From [Phialemoniopsis] sp. UDSM-2020 (taxonomy: Eukaryota; Ascomycota; Sordariomycetes; Thyridiales; Thyridiaceae), in NCBI GenBank assembly GCA_018873225.1, contig JAEILZ010000007.1, forward strand, positions 310,001 to 374,000: a stretch of 64,000 bases of DNA, given 5' to 3'. The notes below the pieces were generated by a model. It was given only the letters and a program-made list of their open reading frames with translations, was not told the DNA's origin and ran no database searches. A program made the translations under genes and the position numbers. Below, piece after piece: positions 30,643 to 42,344 of the stretch (position 1 is the first letter of the stretch; every line of letters starts with the position of its first letter).

Positions 30643-32532
30643 AGGAATGTCTTCTTTGGATGGTGTAAAGCTCTAAATGGAAGGAAGAGGGAAATAAACA
30701 AAAGAGCTCTGTAATATACGACATTGATGCTATGAACAATCTTATTTGATCACAGATTGTGTGTCAATTCCGTAAGTACGTGTCTTTCTTCAAAGTTGTC
30801 ATCACCAGATTTGGAAGCCTAGAGGTTCCAAGTGCGCGGGTGTTGGTGACATGCTCCAGGGCTCGAGCGTGCTGAACGCCCCTTGGCCGCTCCCCTAAAT
30901 CAGCTCACCGCAACAGTAGATCTGCACCACCTCCTCGAGAACCCCCCAATTCGAGCGACCACAATTCCCTCAAATCAATCAATCACTCTACGAACATCCA
31001 TGCTCTTGCGATTCAATTCAGAGCAATATACTCTCTAGCTGTCAATTGTAAATCACTCTACTTGCGCACAGCATCCTCCAGGAAAGGATCAACCATCCCA
31101 CTGATAAAAGATAAGCACAAAGAACAGACGGCGCAGCGCGCGATGACATCAGCTTCCCGCGCACCACCCACCATCACATCCTAGACAAGGCCCCCCCCCG
31201 GTCCCCATGCGGGCACCGTTGAAGCGCATCAAAGATCGGCACTAGAGCAAGGGACCGTCGGGCGCACCGCCTCGCGGGAACCGAGAATCATAGCGTCGCC
31301 TGTCAAAAAATAGGTAACATGGATGTTGCCGATAAGATAGGGCTGAAGAAATCACTTCATCCCATCATTGACGCATGTGGATCAAAGCTGACCGTGCAGA
31401 TGCAATGGTGATTACCATGGTTGATCTGAGAGCTTGCTCATCATTTTCTCACATTGAGATTCACATAGCAAAAAGTTGGTCACATGAAAGTTGCAAGTAA
31501 AATGATAATGATTGTGAATTTCAAATATGGCAAAACCCACAGCGGCTCGGTCGTTGAGACTGCTGTCTCTCGCGATGCCTTCCATGCGCTGCCGTCAAGA
31601 AGCCAAAATATCGAGCCGCTGACCAGGGCCTCGAAGTGAACATGGTGTACCTCTCAAGTCGAGATCCCATGCCACCTCAAGAGCACCAAACTTGGGTCGT
31701 CGACAAAAAAGTAAAGTCAAAGCGACATAGGAAATCGGAGAATCCTCCTCTTGATGAGGATGGTATTCTCAGTTGGGGGTATCTGTCATATATCCATCCT
31801 AATAATGCCCTGATGATCCGCCCTTCCTCATTACAAAACCGGGAACGGGGTATGATGCGTGCTGCCAATCTCTCCTCCCCTCTGTGTGTCCAACCCATAA
31901 GCACGAACAAAAAAAACAAAACGCCGTTGCCATTATGCAGGAATAACTGGGGGGTAGTCGCGAGAGCTGTATCCTAGCCCGTCAGGGTCATAACCCTTTT
32001 CCAAGGGCTCACCGAACCGTGTAAATGCAGATAAACCGAGGCGCGAAATTCATAAGAGTGGTGTAAAATGTGAGAGTGGAGTGACTGGGGTTCAGATTGG
32101 ACGAGGACAAAAGCAGTCAAAGTCGATGTGTTGAACGTCGCACTCCGGGTATCATTGTGTATGAAAATCCCTTATGCCATGTTGTTGATCCGAGATCGAG
32201 AAATAAAAAGTCCGTGTGGTGATGTGGTGCGTTCGCAAAGTCGGAGACTGAAAAGACGAGATGAAGAGAAGCACGACAAAAAGTCCCGGCAGAGTCAGAA
32301 GACTGCGAACGGAACGAGGTTGAGGGATGATCTGCGGCCAACAAATAATCTCGTGATACTAAGCCGGCAGGACAGTATCAATCGTTGCAGTGAAAGAAAA
32401 AGTCGTAAAACGTGTCGAACATGAAGGACAGTCGTGATGATGAGTGCAATCTCATCGCTTTCTGAGGCAGATGGCAGCCCATGCCAGACGGGTTGCTTGA
32501 TGTGCAGATTTGCCAGAGAGCTTGCGGCTACT
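30643..32532. other. Intergenic region, 1.9 kb
   Basis: It lies between the SDR 3' end and the SWIRM gene 3' end (convergent). A run of nine C lies near 31190-31199. No coding exon was recognised on either strand; part is likely 3' untranslated sequence. Confidence 0.5.
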
Positions 32533-33873
32533 CTATTTTCCAGCAGCAGCGAGATGGGGCTTCATCCACGCGAGATTAAGCCAGTCCACCTTGTCATACG
32601 CAGTCCAGAGCTTCGAGGCCTTGTTGACGTCAATCTTGCAGGCCTGTTGAGCGTCCGTCTTGCGGAATTCCTTGGGCTTCATAGCGCACTCGAGCCGGCT
32701 GATGAAGATGCGGCGCTTGCTCGTGAGGTAAGTCGCACAGTCGAGACGCAGGCTTGCAGCCAGCAGAAGCTCGTCAGGGTGCAGCAAGTGCTTGTGCGGG
32801 TCATTGGAGAGATCCAGCGGGTTTCCCTTCCAGTCGATCTTGAGACTGTTCTGCTTGCTGGGAAGCGAGCTCAGCGGAGGCGAATAGTCGGGGAGCAGGT
32901 GGAAGTCCTTGTCCTCGCGGCTCGGGGCCACAGGTCGACTCCGAGGTTCAGGAGTCGCACTGGGTAGCCGTCTGCCCGTGGTGGCGTGGTTGGGCGGCGT
33001 GGTGCTCGACAGCGGTGCGATGCGCTGGGGCGAAGGTCGCTGAGGTGCAATGCGGGCTGGAGCAGGTCGCGCCCGAGGCTTAACGATCTTGTCGGCCTTG
33101 GAAGGACGAGCGGCAGGTCGCGGGGGCTTGGCAGCGATGCCTCGGGCCACAATCTCCTTGGCAGGGAGGACAGGACGTAGATGACTCCTGCGATCGGCGC
33201 TGGCCTTGCGGTCGGCCCGAAGGAACTCGCGCTCTTTACGCAGCCATCCCTTCGGGTTGTTTGCGAACTTCTCCATGACAGCCGACTTGAAGAAGAGAGC
33301 CAATTCGTAATCCGCTCGCTCTGGTGGGGTGGCTTTGTGGAAGAGTGACGCCGGGCGCGAGGCGACGTGCTCGTCGACGAGCTGCTGTGCGTCGTTCTTT
33401 GGTGACTCTTCCAGGCCAAACAAAGGCTGCGGAGGGCTGGAGGCAATGTCGCTGCCGGGGTAGAGAATTGGGTCTCTGAGACCGGCTCCCACCGTGGGAA
33501 TTGGGTCAATTGAATTGGAGGCCTTGGTAAAGGGTGAGATGGGGGGCGACAAGAGGGGCTTGGGACCAGTCATCCTGTCCGCCCGAGCAGCTGTCGGAGC
33601 AACTCGCATCGCCGAGTAATTGGAGAAGCTCTCGAATGGAGCAAGTTCAGGCGGCGACATGAGGCTGCTAATATCAAGTGGCTTCTTGAATTCGGAGGCA
33701 GGCGCGTCACTCATGTTGGTATCAGCGTCTTGGGAAGGAGAGGCCGGATGCGAGTGAGAAGAAGGAAGAGTTGGAGACCAGACACCACGAGAAGAATTGA
33801 GAGCGGAGCTGGACTCTGAGATGAAAGGACCGCGCTGGTTCAATGGAGCGCAAATTATGGTTTTGTCAGCCAT
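32533..33873 (-). CDS. SWIRM-domain protein (FUN19/Laf-like)
   Basis: This is a single exon of 446 residues from the ATG at 33873. The frame is open for 60 more codons upstream, but that part looks like leader sequence. The first 240 residues are disordered and Ser/Pro-rich; then comes a conserved helix (ADYELALFFKSAVMEKF) and a basic Arg/Pro/Ala linker. The SWIRM domain occupies about 355-440: PLDLSNDPHKHLLHPDEL, LRLDCATYLTSKRRIF, then KIDVNKASKLWTAYDKVDWL, matching the FUN19/Laf1 type. The family works in chromatin (histone deacetylase or SAGA-type contexts). Its upstream side is an exceptionally long gene-poor region. Confidence 0.88.
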   Translation of the reverse strand: MADKTIICAPLNQRGPFISESSSALNSSRGVWSPTLPSSHSHPASPSQDADTNMSDAPASEFKKPLDISSLMSPPELAPFESFSNYSAMRVAPTAARADRMTGPKPLLSPPISPFTKASNSIDPIPTVGAGLRDPILYPGSDIASSPPQPLFGLEESPKNDAQQLVDEHVASRPASLFHKATPPERADYELALFFKSAVMEKFANNPKGWLRKEREFLRADRKASADRRSHLRPVLPAKEIVARGIAAKPPRPAARPSKADKIVKPRARPAPARIAPQRPSPQRIAPLSSTTPPNHATTGRRLPSATPEPRSRPVAPSREDKDFHLLPDYSPPLSSLPSKQNSLKIDWKGNPLDLSNDPHKHLLHPDELLLAASLRLDCATYLTSKRRIFISRLECAMKPKEFRKTDAQQACKIDVNKASKLWTAYDKVDWLNLAWMKPHLAAAGK

Positions 33874-34130
33874 GGTTGGCGAACGGATGTGTCTCCCAGA
33901 GCTGGCCAACGTGGCGAACCGTAACTTGCGGAGGGGAAGCTGCAGATGGTTTGTTGACCTTGCTTGGTTGAAAGGCAATTGAATGACTGACTTTGGAGCA
34001 ACTTTGGTCGAGTCGAGGTTTGAAAGAATTCGACGAGTGTTGGTCAAAGTCAATAAATAGAAAATGCGAGGGAGGAAGGAGGAAGTGAAAGAAGAAGAGC
34101 GTCAGTCAGCAAGATTGATTGCGCTGAAGT

Positions 34131-34159
34131 AGTGGTGGTGTTGGTGGTGGTGGTGGTGG
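34131..34159. repeat. GTG/GGT trinucleotide microsatellite
   Basis: Tandem GTG units, interrupted once, lie in the probable leader or promoter of the SWIRM gene. Confidence 0.8.
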
Positions 34160-34689
34160 CAGGAGATGTTCGGATTTAAGTTGCTCTTTGTGGTGTTTGC
34201 TGGAAAGGTAGGCAACAGCGGTCTGCCGCATCCGTCGGATTTAGTGCAATTGGGCCAGAATAGGCTGCTTCTTCTTTTGCTTTCTTTGTTGTGGTTGTGT
34301 GCTCAGTCATTGACGAGTGGCTTGCCGTTTATTGTCAGGCTACTATTGTTGATGCTGCTGGTCCGCCCCATATGGGTGAATGGCTGCATTGATTGATCTG
34401 ATCCAGGTGCAATTGACGAGGGCAGTAGAATAGGTGACGCTGGCGTACGGGATCGCGACAACAAAACAATAGGTATCAGTAGCTAGCAATTGACAATAGG
34501 CTGCAATTTGGTAGTGCTGGGAGTGGTAGCAGCAGCAGTGAGTAGTAGTGGCTGGTGAATTGTTGATGGAATCGCTGTGGAAAGTGGGCGAAGGTTCGGT
34601 GGCGAATATGGGCGGCAAGACGCGCAATTGAGTTTAGTCACAATGGATGACGAAGGACTGAAATGGCTGCACCTAGGGTGGCAGCTAGC

Positions 34690-34870
34690 GACAATCGGAG
34701 ACGCAAAACAAGAGAATAAGTAAAAAGAGGGCGTGTCGAAGGAAGGGAATGGAGAGAGGGAGAATATTAAGTAGTAGGAGTAGTGGTAAGGCAGGTGAAG
34801 AGAGAGTGAGAGGAGGTCAATAAGAGGGAGAGAGACGGGGTGGGAGGGGGGTGCGGCCAGGACAGAGTGG
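34690..34870 (-). promoter_or_regulatory. Pyrimidine-rich tract, probable SWIRM transcript start region
   Basis: The + strand is almost all purine here, so the minus (coding) strand is C/T-rich, as in many fungal promoters and leaders. From about 34985 to 35060 the + strand turns C/T-rich instead, so the strand asymmetry flips near 34950. Confidence 0.35.
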
Positions 34871-37800
34871 ACGTGAGAGAGAGAGGCCACGATCAAGGTA
34901 GGGCAGCATCAGCAAGATCGATAGCAAGCAAACGGACAGGGCAGGCAGGCAGAGAGGTAGACCAGCCGAAGTAGACATCAAGTCCCGCCCCCTCTTCTGC
35001 TACGTGTGAGAGGACCTGTCTCTTCCTCTTGCTCTTCCCTTCTTCCCTCTGGTCTCATTGCTCGCTCACGAGTGGTCAATTGGACGAAACAGATGGGCAG
35101 CAGGGCATTGTTGGCGGCATCCGCTGCGCTGTGTGTTGCCAACATGTCCCAGCACTGCCCTCCACTCTCCCGTCACCAGTGGCCGAGACGCCCGCTACAC
35201 CAGTCAGATGGACAGGGGTTGGGGCGACAGGCGGGCGGTTGGACATGGCGATACGTCCGTGGATTGGGGAACGAGATCCATGGATGGGACAATTGGGATA
35301 AGAGGGGGGTGTGGAAAGGCACGGGAGTGGGTGTGTGTTGTAAAAACCCAGAACGAAGCAGAGAGAGGGCGTGTAAGAGTCACACACGCATGGAAAAAAG
35401 ATGCCAATTTAGTCACCCCGCCCTCCCATTAGTGACCTAAAAGTGACCAAGCAGAGCCAAGCCACCCCTGGTCACTCGCCCAGGTCGGCCAGTCATCTGC
35501 TCCCCCATCCCGCTACCCCGGTCCATCAGGCAAAAATGGAGTCTGCCTGCAGCACCAAACACTTCTGACAAGTACCTTTTCCTGCTGGTTAAGTACCGCG
35601 ACGCCACGCACAGGCTGGCTGTCCACCCACGACTTGAGTGTTGGATGAGTGAGCGCTTGTCAGTCTATCATTCTGCTCTCCCTCTGGCATGTGCTAGGAC
35701 TACTAGACCGCCCAAGGACGCTTTTAGGTACTGGTAGCCGTCAGAAGACAGCCTGGAGTAGCCAACAGCCAAACCCGTGCCACAGCGCACGCCCTCCAAT
35801 GACGTTGCTCAGTGGCCAATGCCTCATCCTCCTCGTCTTGCAGAACGGCTGTTTCGGTGTAGCACGTCCAATTGACCAGTCGGACATCAATTGATGCATT
35901 TGTGCTGAATTGAGCACCTGTAGGTCCCCGCTTAGGGCGTCGGCAGGGTGCTGTGCAACCACGACTCTTTTGACAAGACACCCAGCGTTGAGCAGCCTCC
36001 AAGAGGCCGCCACGCGGTCCGTTTTAGGGTTGCCCCCTCCAAACCCACTCGAGATGGACCCGCCCAGACGTTTGCAAGGTGCATCAATTGATGCCTCCAC
36101 TGCAGGCGGTGAGCCTCAAAAATGTACCACAGTCGGGACTACAACTGCCCTGCCTAGCAGGCTGCTTCGGTCAACAATTGCTAGACCTAAAAGGTGCATG
36201 AGATGTAGCGCATAAGAGCACAAATTTGTACCAAATGACTGCTCAGAGAGGCTTTCAATTGACCAAAAGACGATAGAGAAAAAAACGGGGATGGAGATCA
36301 TGCATCATGGCCAGCTGCTGTTCCTTGCAATTGAGCTCGGTGCAAATGCGTCCAGACGATTGGGCGGCAGCAATAAAAGCAATATTGGGGGCCTAGAAAG
36401 CCGCAAGCCACTTGGCCAGGTATGAGAGGGTCAATGGCGGTCTCATGCAACTTGCACTGAAGCCTTGCGTAGTGGACGACCGTTTGACAACCACAAACGA
36501 CATGCGAGACAGCCCCAAGAACAAGTCTTGCCGCTGGTTCCACCATCAATCTCCACTCGATACCCTGCATGGGAGACGTTTGTGAGGAGAAGTGCAGCTT
36601 GACAAAGTCGCGATGATACAAGTCTCGAGTGGGTAGGAGGGATGCATGGCTGCCTGCCTGACTTTGGCTTCATGCCCTCTGCCTGGGACCGTGACACTCG
36701 AAACCCCAACATCTCATGGACTCAAGGGGAAACAAATTAAAAGACAGGCCTTTCTCATGTGCCTTGATTGTATGAAAAGTCTCGCCATGCGATCGTAGTC
36801 TCAGACGATGCTGAGGCGAGAAGACAAGTCATCAACACACCTCTCGGTAGACATGGCCCAGTTTGAGCAGTCGGATGCCTTGGCAGAGCACTTGGTCGCG
36901 CTTCAAGGCACCTCTAGACTTACTAAATTTGGGAACTGGTACTTGTTAGCTTGACCTCTGGATCCCTTGGGTTTGCAACGTGAAAACGAACGAAGGATAC
37001 TTCTCGTTTCGGGACTTGGTTCGCTTGCATGTAAGCAAAATCAAGCAGTGACAGTCCGTGCAAAGGCCTGTTGTGGCACGCCCAGTGGCCTACATCCACT
37101 CGGCAGAAGCATCCTCCTACTCTCTCGTCCAAACTCTCAATTGATGTCCAGTGTCGAAGCCCTGATTTGGCGCACACGACGAGGGCAAACAAAAATCCAC
37201 AGAGGTTTGTGAGAGGAGGGCGTGTGTGGATCGTGAAATCCAATTGCTTCGCCACTCTGGAAACAGACTGCCTGCAAGCCAACGCAAGACAGGGAAGAGG
37301 CCAGCAAGAAGAAACATTGAATTGGCCAATCAGCGGTGCGGTTCAGCGCGGAAGAGCGGGTTTGAATGGGCTTTGGAGCCCAATGGCGAGGATGACGACA
37401 GACCGGACTGGTGTTGTGAGTCATCCCTCGTCTTGCCATCCTTGGATTAACAGGTTACAGAATCCATCAATTGCCAGAGAATTTCAAATCTCAAGCGCGA
37501 AAACAAGGCCATGGTCATGTGCCCGCCTTCCACGTATCAATGTGAAACACCACGATTGCCCTATTGGGGTCTAGCGCCCATATATCTGCTATCATTTATC
37601 GATAACGGACGCCTGTCGTCACTAAAGTCCAGGTACATGCCTCCTGGCGAACGGTACCTAACCCTTCTGTAGACCAGCGACTGCTTCTGGCGGCATCCCC
37701 ACGCTTAGAAATCCAGCCTGGCGGATTCCACCCTCGCCCACTGGCGCTCACTCGCAGACCCGCACCAACATCCGCCATCATCTTGAATCATCCCGCTGGA

Positions 37801-38840
37801 CTCTCTCAGTTGCGCCGATATGGGGGGCGGCGATAAGGGATCCAACTACTTGTCAATTGGAAATGGAGTTCTGTTGAGAACCGGATTCCGAGCCACTAAA
37901 ATCCGATGCCAATATCCATTGATGGATCATTAGGGGCAATTGCCCCTACGCCCGCTCCTTCTCGGACCAGGCGGGATCGAGGAGAAACAGGACAAACACG
38001 ATGTTTACGTGTCGTCCAGCAGAAAGGGATCCGATGGCTCCGGCATCCTTCTTCAGCACCTTTACTCGACTTACACCGATGCCCAGAGTGCTACGGAGCG
38101 GTTCAATTGACGATTTTGACCAATGCTTAGATGCCTGCATCGGTTCACCATTGCTGACGACAAGTACGGAGTAAGTACCTTCTGCAAGATCGATTGATGG
38201 CTCCACGACACACAACTCACCTTCAGTCGGGCCACGATAGCCCCAAAACGACACATTGCGCAGCGCCACCAGCCAGCCCTTGTGCAATGGACGACTGCTA
38301 GACTAGGTGTTCTACCCGTCAATTGGAGCCGATTGATGAATCACAGACATCGGCCAGCGCCACCAATTGGCCTCTTCGGCGCCATCTTCTGCCGTGGTTC
38401 AGGCACTTCACCCGATACCTGAGGCTGTTTGCTGTTCCATCACGAGTCTTTTTTACAATGACGACCGCGTCATCCTTGGGTGCCTGGTGAAATGTTCAAA
38501 GCTCAATCTGAGGCCAGCGATTCCTTCAATCGTGGCATTGACAGTCCCAGCCCTACAGATCATACTCGGTCTTCTGAAAAGGCTCCTCGCCCACCCCTAC
38601 TGCCCAAGATAGATCTCGACATGGACTTGGCTTCCGATAGGAGCCTGGGCGTTTCCACCAATTGCACAATTAATTGACGCCATGTTTTCATCCTACCCGG
38701 ATAGGCCAAGCGTCCTGTCACACCCAGCGTCCTGTGGATGAGACACAGGTCGAGGTGTGGGAGACGTCGATCGCACATGACCCCAGACCAGTGTGTGAAG
38801 CCATTGCAACAGGGAGGGTAGGGTGCGGAAGCCAGCTCGC

Positions 38841-38862
38841 TCTCCCTCCCTCCCTCCCTCCT
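38841..38862. repeat. CCCT/TCCC microsatellite
   Basis: About five tandem tetranucleotide units lie in non-coding DNA. Confidence 0.75.
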
Positions 38863-40181
38863 CATGCCCGCAAACATCCGGCTAGAGCCGTCTTCTGACC
38901 ACCCTAGAGCTGGAAGGGGGCCGAAGCTGACCAGGTCATGATGCCTCAACTTACACCACCACACCTCCCTCCTCCGGATGAACGATGATATCTGCCTGTT
39001 TTGGGAGCGTCGTCTCTGGGTGAAGACAGCCAGAGAAAACACACCAATCGCTCCGGCGGCGGCTACTCTATCTCTGTCTCCATCCACACTCTCAATTGAT
39101 AGATAATACGACTCATGTCTTGGAAAGGAGCAGACAAGGACAAGTGCCGCATCCGACGACACGCGGGGTCCCTTGAATTGATTTCACATTCCCGCCGTGG
39201 GCGCGATAAGCCGCTTAGTTATCACCTCTCACACCCCCTGTGCTCAAACCCGCCTGGCGCCAAATGTTATCGGCCCTCATCTCCACCCTCATGATGAGGA
39301 GAATGACAAGTGATGGATGCAGGCGAGGGCCAATTGCTCGGAGAATCACGTCCACGACGTGCAGCTCTATCTCAATCTCACCCTATCCTGGCTACAAATT
39401 GCCGACTAGGCGATGCTTTGCCTTCCTCTTCCGACAAAGTGCACCGGCGCAACTGTACTCAGGCAAAACAGACACAGAGTTGACAAAACAACAAGCAGCG
39501 GCGCGGCGCGTCTTGGAGGGGAGTGCGGGGGCCGCCAGCGAGTGTTGTTTGATCCATCCAGACGATGAGCAAACGCCATGACAGACCCCGCTGCTCATCA
39601 GATAAGACGCTACCCTTCTTCGACACCGCCTGCTACTACTCGAGCCACGCCAACGGATACATGCAGTCGCACCGCCTGTAGACCTCCAGGGCTCTGTATG
39701 TACAAACACGTTTGCTATTTCTAGAGGGTCTGGTCCCGCCTCAGCACACGCTCCCCCTTGATGATACCCACTTTGGGCATGAATGATAATCAACTACTCT
39801 GTCGCAATTGACCACTAGGTCTAGCCCACTGGAGACGCTGGAAAAGAGAGGGGTAGCTGTCGCGAACCACGCTCGACATCCGCTTGGGCTGCCTCTTCTC
39901 GACCTCCCTCGCCTGCGCTTGTAACAGACAAGACGTGGACCATCCCCGGCCAGGCCAAGCTTCACATGCAAGACACTCACCTAGGAACCAAACTGCGGGC
40001 GGGCGCGTCGTGTGCTAGGTAGGCCTACTGCAGACTTGACCGCTTGCGACTTTCGACTGGCCACCGCCCGCCAGTCGGTCACAGATCTTGTCCGGCGGCC
40101 ATCTTGCATTGGCGTCGGTCCGCTAAGGCACGCAATCGTCCCATGTGCTCCGCCCGCTGCTGCCATCCGTTGTTGAAGAGG

Positions 40182-40201
40182 GCACGCACACACACACACA
40201 C
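40182..40201. repeat. CA dinucleotide microsatellite
   Basis: About nine CA units lie in non-coding DNA. Confidence 0.8.
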
Positions 40202-42344
40202 TGCAACGCTGCATTGACTCTGATTTCCCTGTTGTACGCTACGTCACTCTGTAAACACGCTACAGTCGCACCCCTGCACATATCTGGAAGAAGATAATCT
40301 CAGAGAGACACTGACTGACTCTTGGAAATAAAACATGACCAGCCAGCGCATAAAGTCTCTCGTCCTGGGTAATCTCGGCTGCTCCCCCATCCTTCTGGAA
40401 GGCTTCCAATGCCGACACTGCCCTGATCATCCATCTTCTATTTCGGTCCGGGTGCAGGGGGGAGGGGTCGTTCGCTCTCTCAACCCCTCCCTTGTCCGTG
40501 TACACATATCTCCACTTTCGCTTCTGTTTTCAGTGATCGACGTTAGGGTCAACAGGGCGTTTGCAGAGAAGAGCAGTCGACGCTACGGGGCGGGGTCTTT
40601 TTTGAGACACACGCCCCCTCCCCTCACTGACTGGGCCGAGCCGAAGCGGAAGTTTGTCAATTGACAGGTCCCCAGGCGCACAAACCCGCGCACATGTCAC
40701 GGCGGTTCCCATGTGCGCTGCTGAATTTATCGCGTCAATGGCGCCGAATGTGCTTTCTTCGGCAGACTGAATCTCTCTCTTGCTATTTGTGTCGTGGCTG
40801 CTAAGAAAATCTGACACTGGACAAGGTAATGAATGCGATGTTAGTACTGTGTTCACGGGCAACACATTCCGCTTCCGGTGAGGGGCACGACCCACGCCCC
40901 CGGTGCTGTCGAGCGAGCTAGATCAACATTCTGGCAACCGACGGCGCCGTTTCTTTGGTCACTCGCTCACCGCCGGGATATCTTTTATGGAATTCTTGCG
41001 GGAACTTTGGTGCGTTGCAGAGTCTGGATCGTCTGCTCCCTTCCCAGACGCTATCGGCAGACAGAAAGGCTTGATTCAGCAGCTGGCCATAAACTTTCGT
41101 GAGACTATGGTGTGTGCCTCGTTATTTTTCTGGAGAGAGCATTAAAGGCTCGGCTAGACTTCAGCTGACGGGCTGTGCACGAGCAACTTTGAAACTAAAA
41201 TAGAGAAGAACGCCATTGCACAAGCTCTGTGATTGGGCTCTTCTCGTCCACTGCAACCAAATCCACATGCACTCCCATCCCTAATTTCGGTCGTAGAATC
41301 ATGTCGCCAAAATTATAGACACTCGGGTAGCATGCTGGTGATTGTTAGTAATGTCACTCTCTGATCTTGTCTAATAGCTCCCTTGATAGAATAGGAAGTC
41401 CTGTCAGTAGCTACCCAAGTGGCTCGCAAACCTTTTGCCTTGACCATCCGTCAACTTAAGGTTCTTCTCAGATTCTACAGTACTGAAAAACTCATTGTGT
41501 GTTTGGATCGCGATATCCTGTTTACTGTATTGAATCAACTGTATTGGAGATACTGTGCTGAAATTGGTTGTGCTTTCTTCTACTTGATGGATGGAAGCCA
41601 AGATGAGTTATTTCCTTGCTCATATGGGCTGTTACCGTCACACTGAAGCCAACATCAATCATGACTGTTTGGGAAGACTATTCCAAGAATGACAATGTTT
41701 AAATAAGGTTGACCTGACTCAACGAACCTTTACTCGGATTTGATAGTCTCATTATCAGTTGACGGGTATATCGCTGGGAAATAATACTCTGGTTACTACT
41801 AGTGATCAAAGAGTTAGTAGGTGAATGTATTGGTGTGAGCTTGGTCAATTTATACATCAGTATGCTTTTGGCATGCAAAACTACCAGCTGGATGCTGGTG
41901 AGCCTTCGTTTTGCGTTATAACATTGTCGAGCCATCAGCATAGACGACAACGTGACCACTCGTCGTTGAGTCCGTCAGAAAGGTCATGACGACGATAGTG
42001 TGCTCAGACTTCATGACTTGATTCCGAGCGCAAGACAAAACTATTCAAACTTAACACCACGACGAGCCAAGCCGGATCATGCAGTGCTCCCAACGTATTT
42101 AGGTAGTGCTTATGTCGGAACATTGTGGCTGCTATATATCAAGCTGCCGTATGATGTCGTCCTGTTGTTGCCTTCAATGTATGGGCTCACGTATGGTGAT
42201 CCTGGCAGATACTTTTTGTTTCAGAGATTCGATTGTGACTATCTTCTTACCGATCCAAGTCTCGAGAACAATCAATTCTGATCATGTTACGTCCCTCAGT
42301 CTAACCTGTAGCAATTCTCGACAGTCCGCAACCCACGGCTTTTC

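Larger units (their letters stand above)
34247..40663. repeat. Dispersed CAATTG palindrome cluster
   Basis: By eye there are about 25 CAATTG sites in 6.4 kb, against 1-2 expected. Examples start at 34247, 34410, 34487, 34625, 35077, 35290, 35869, 35888, 36085, 36175, 36256, 36328, 37138, 37241, 37468, 37854, 37937, 38104, 38320, 38364, 38659, 39093, 39331, 39805 and 40658. Two share ATCAATTGATGC; 37933-37946 is a 14-bp perfect palindrome. Spacing is irregular and there is no shared longer unit, so this is not a tandem repeat. Confidence 0.75.
33874..42344. other. Gene-poor region, 8.5 kb
   Basis: No exon could be supported. Open frames up to 200 codons (for example 38560-39162 minus) have no family signal, odd composition and no matching splice partners. 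The proximal part (to about 34950) is probably the promoter and leader of the SWIRM gene. From about 41100 to 42300 the DNA is more AT-rich. The region carries many CAATTG sites and several microsatellites, listed separately. Confidence 0.55.

Noticed and set aside
35006..35440. Frame of 144 codons on the plus strand
   Set aside because: Composition follows local C/T and G/A tracts; no family signal, and overlapping frames of similar length exist.
38560..39162. Frame of 200 codons on the minus strand in the gene-poor region
   Set aside because: No recognisable motif, no matching splice partners and several low-complexity stretches; not enough to call a gene.
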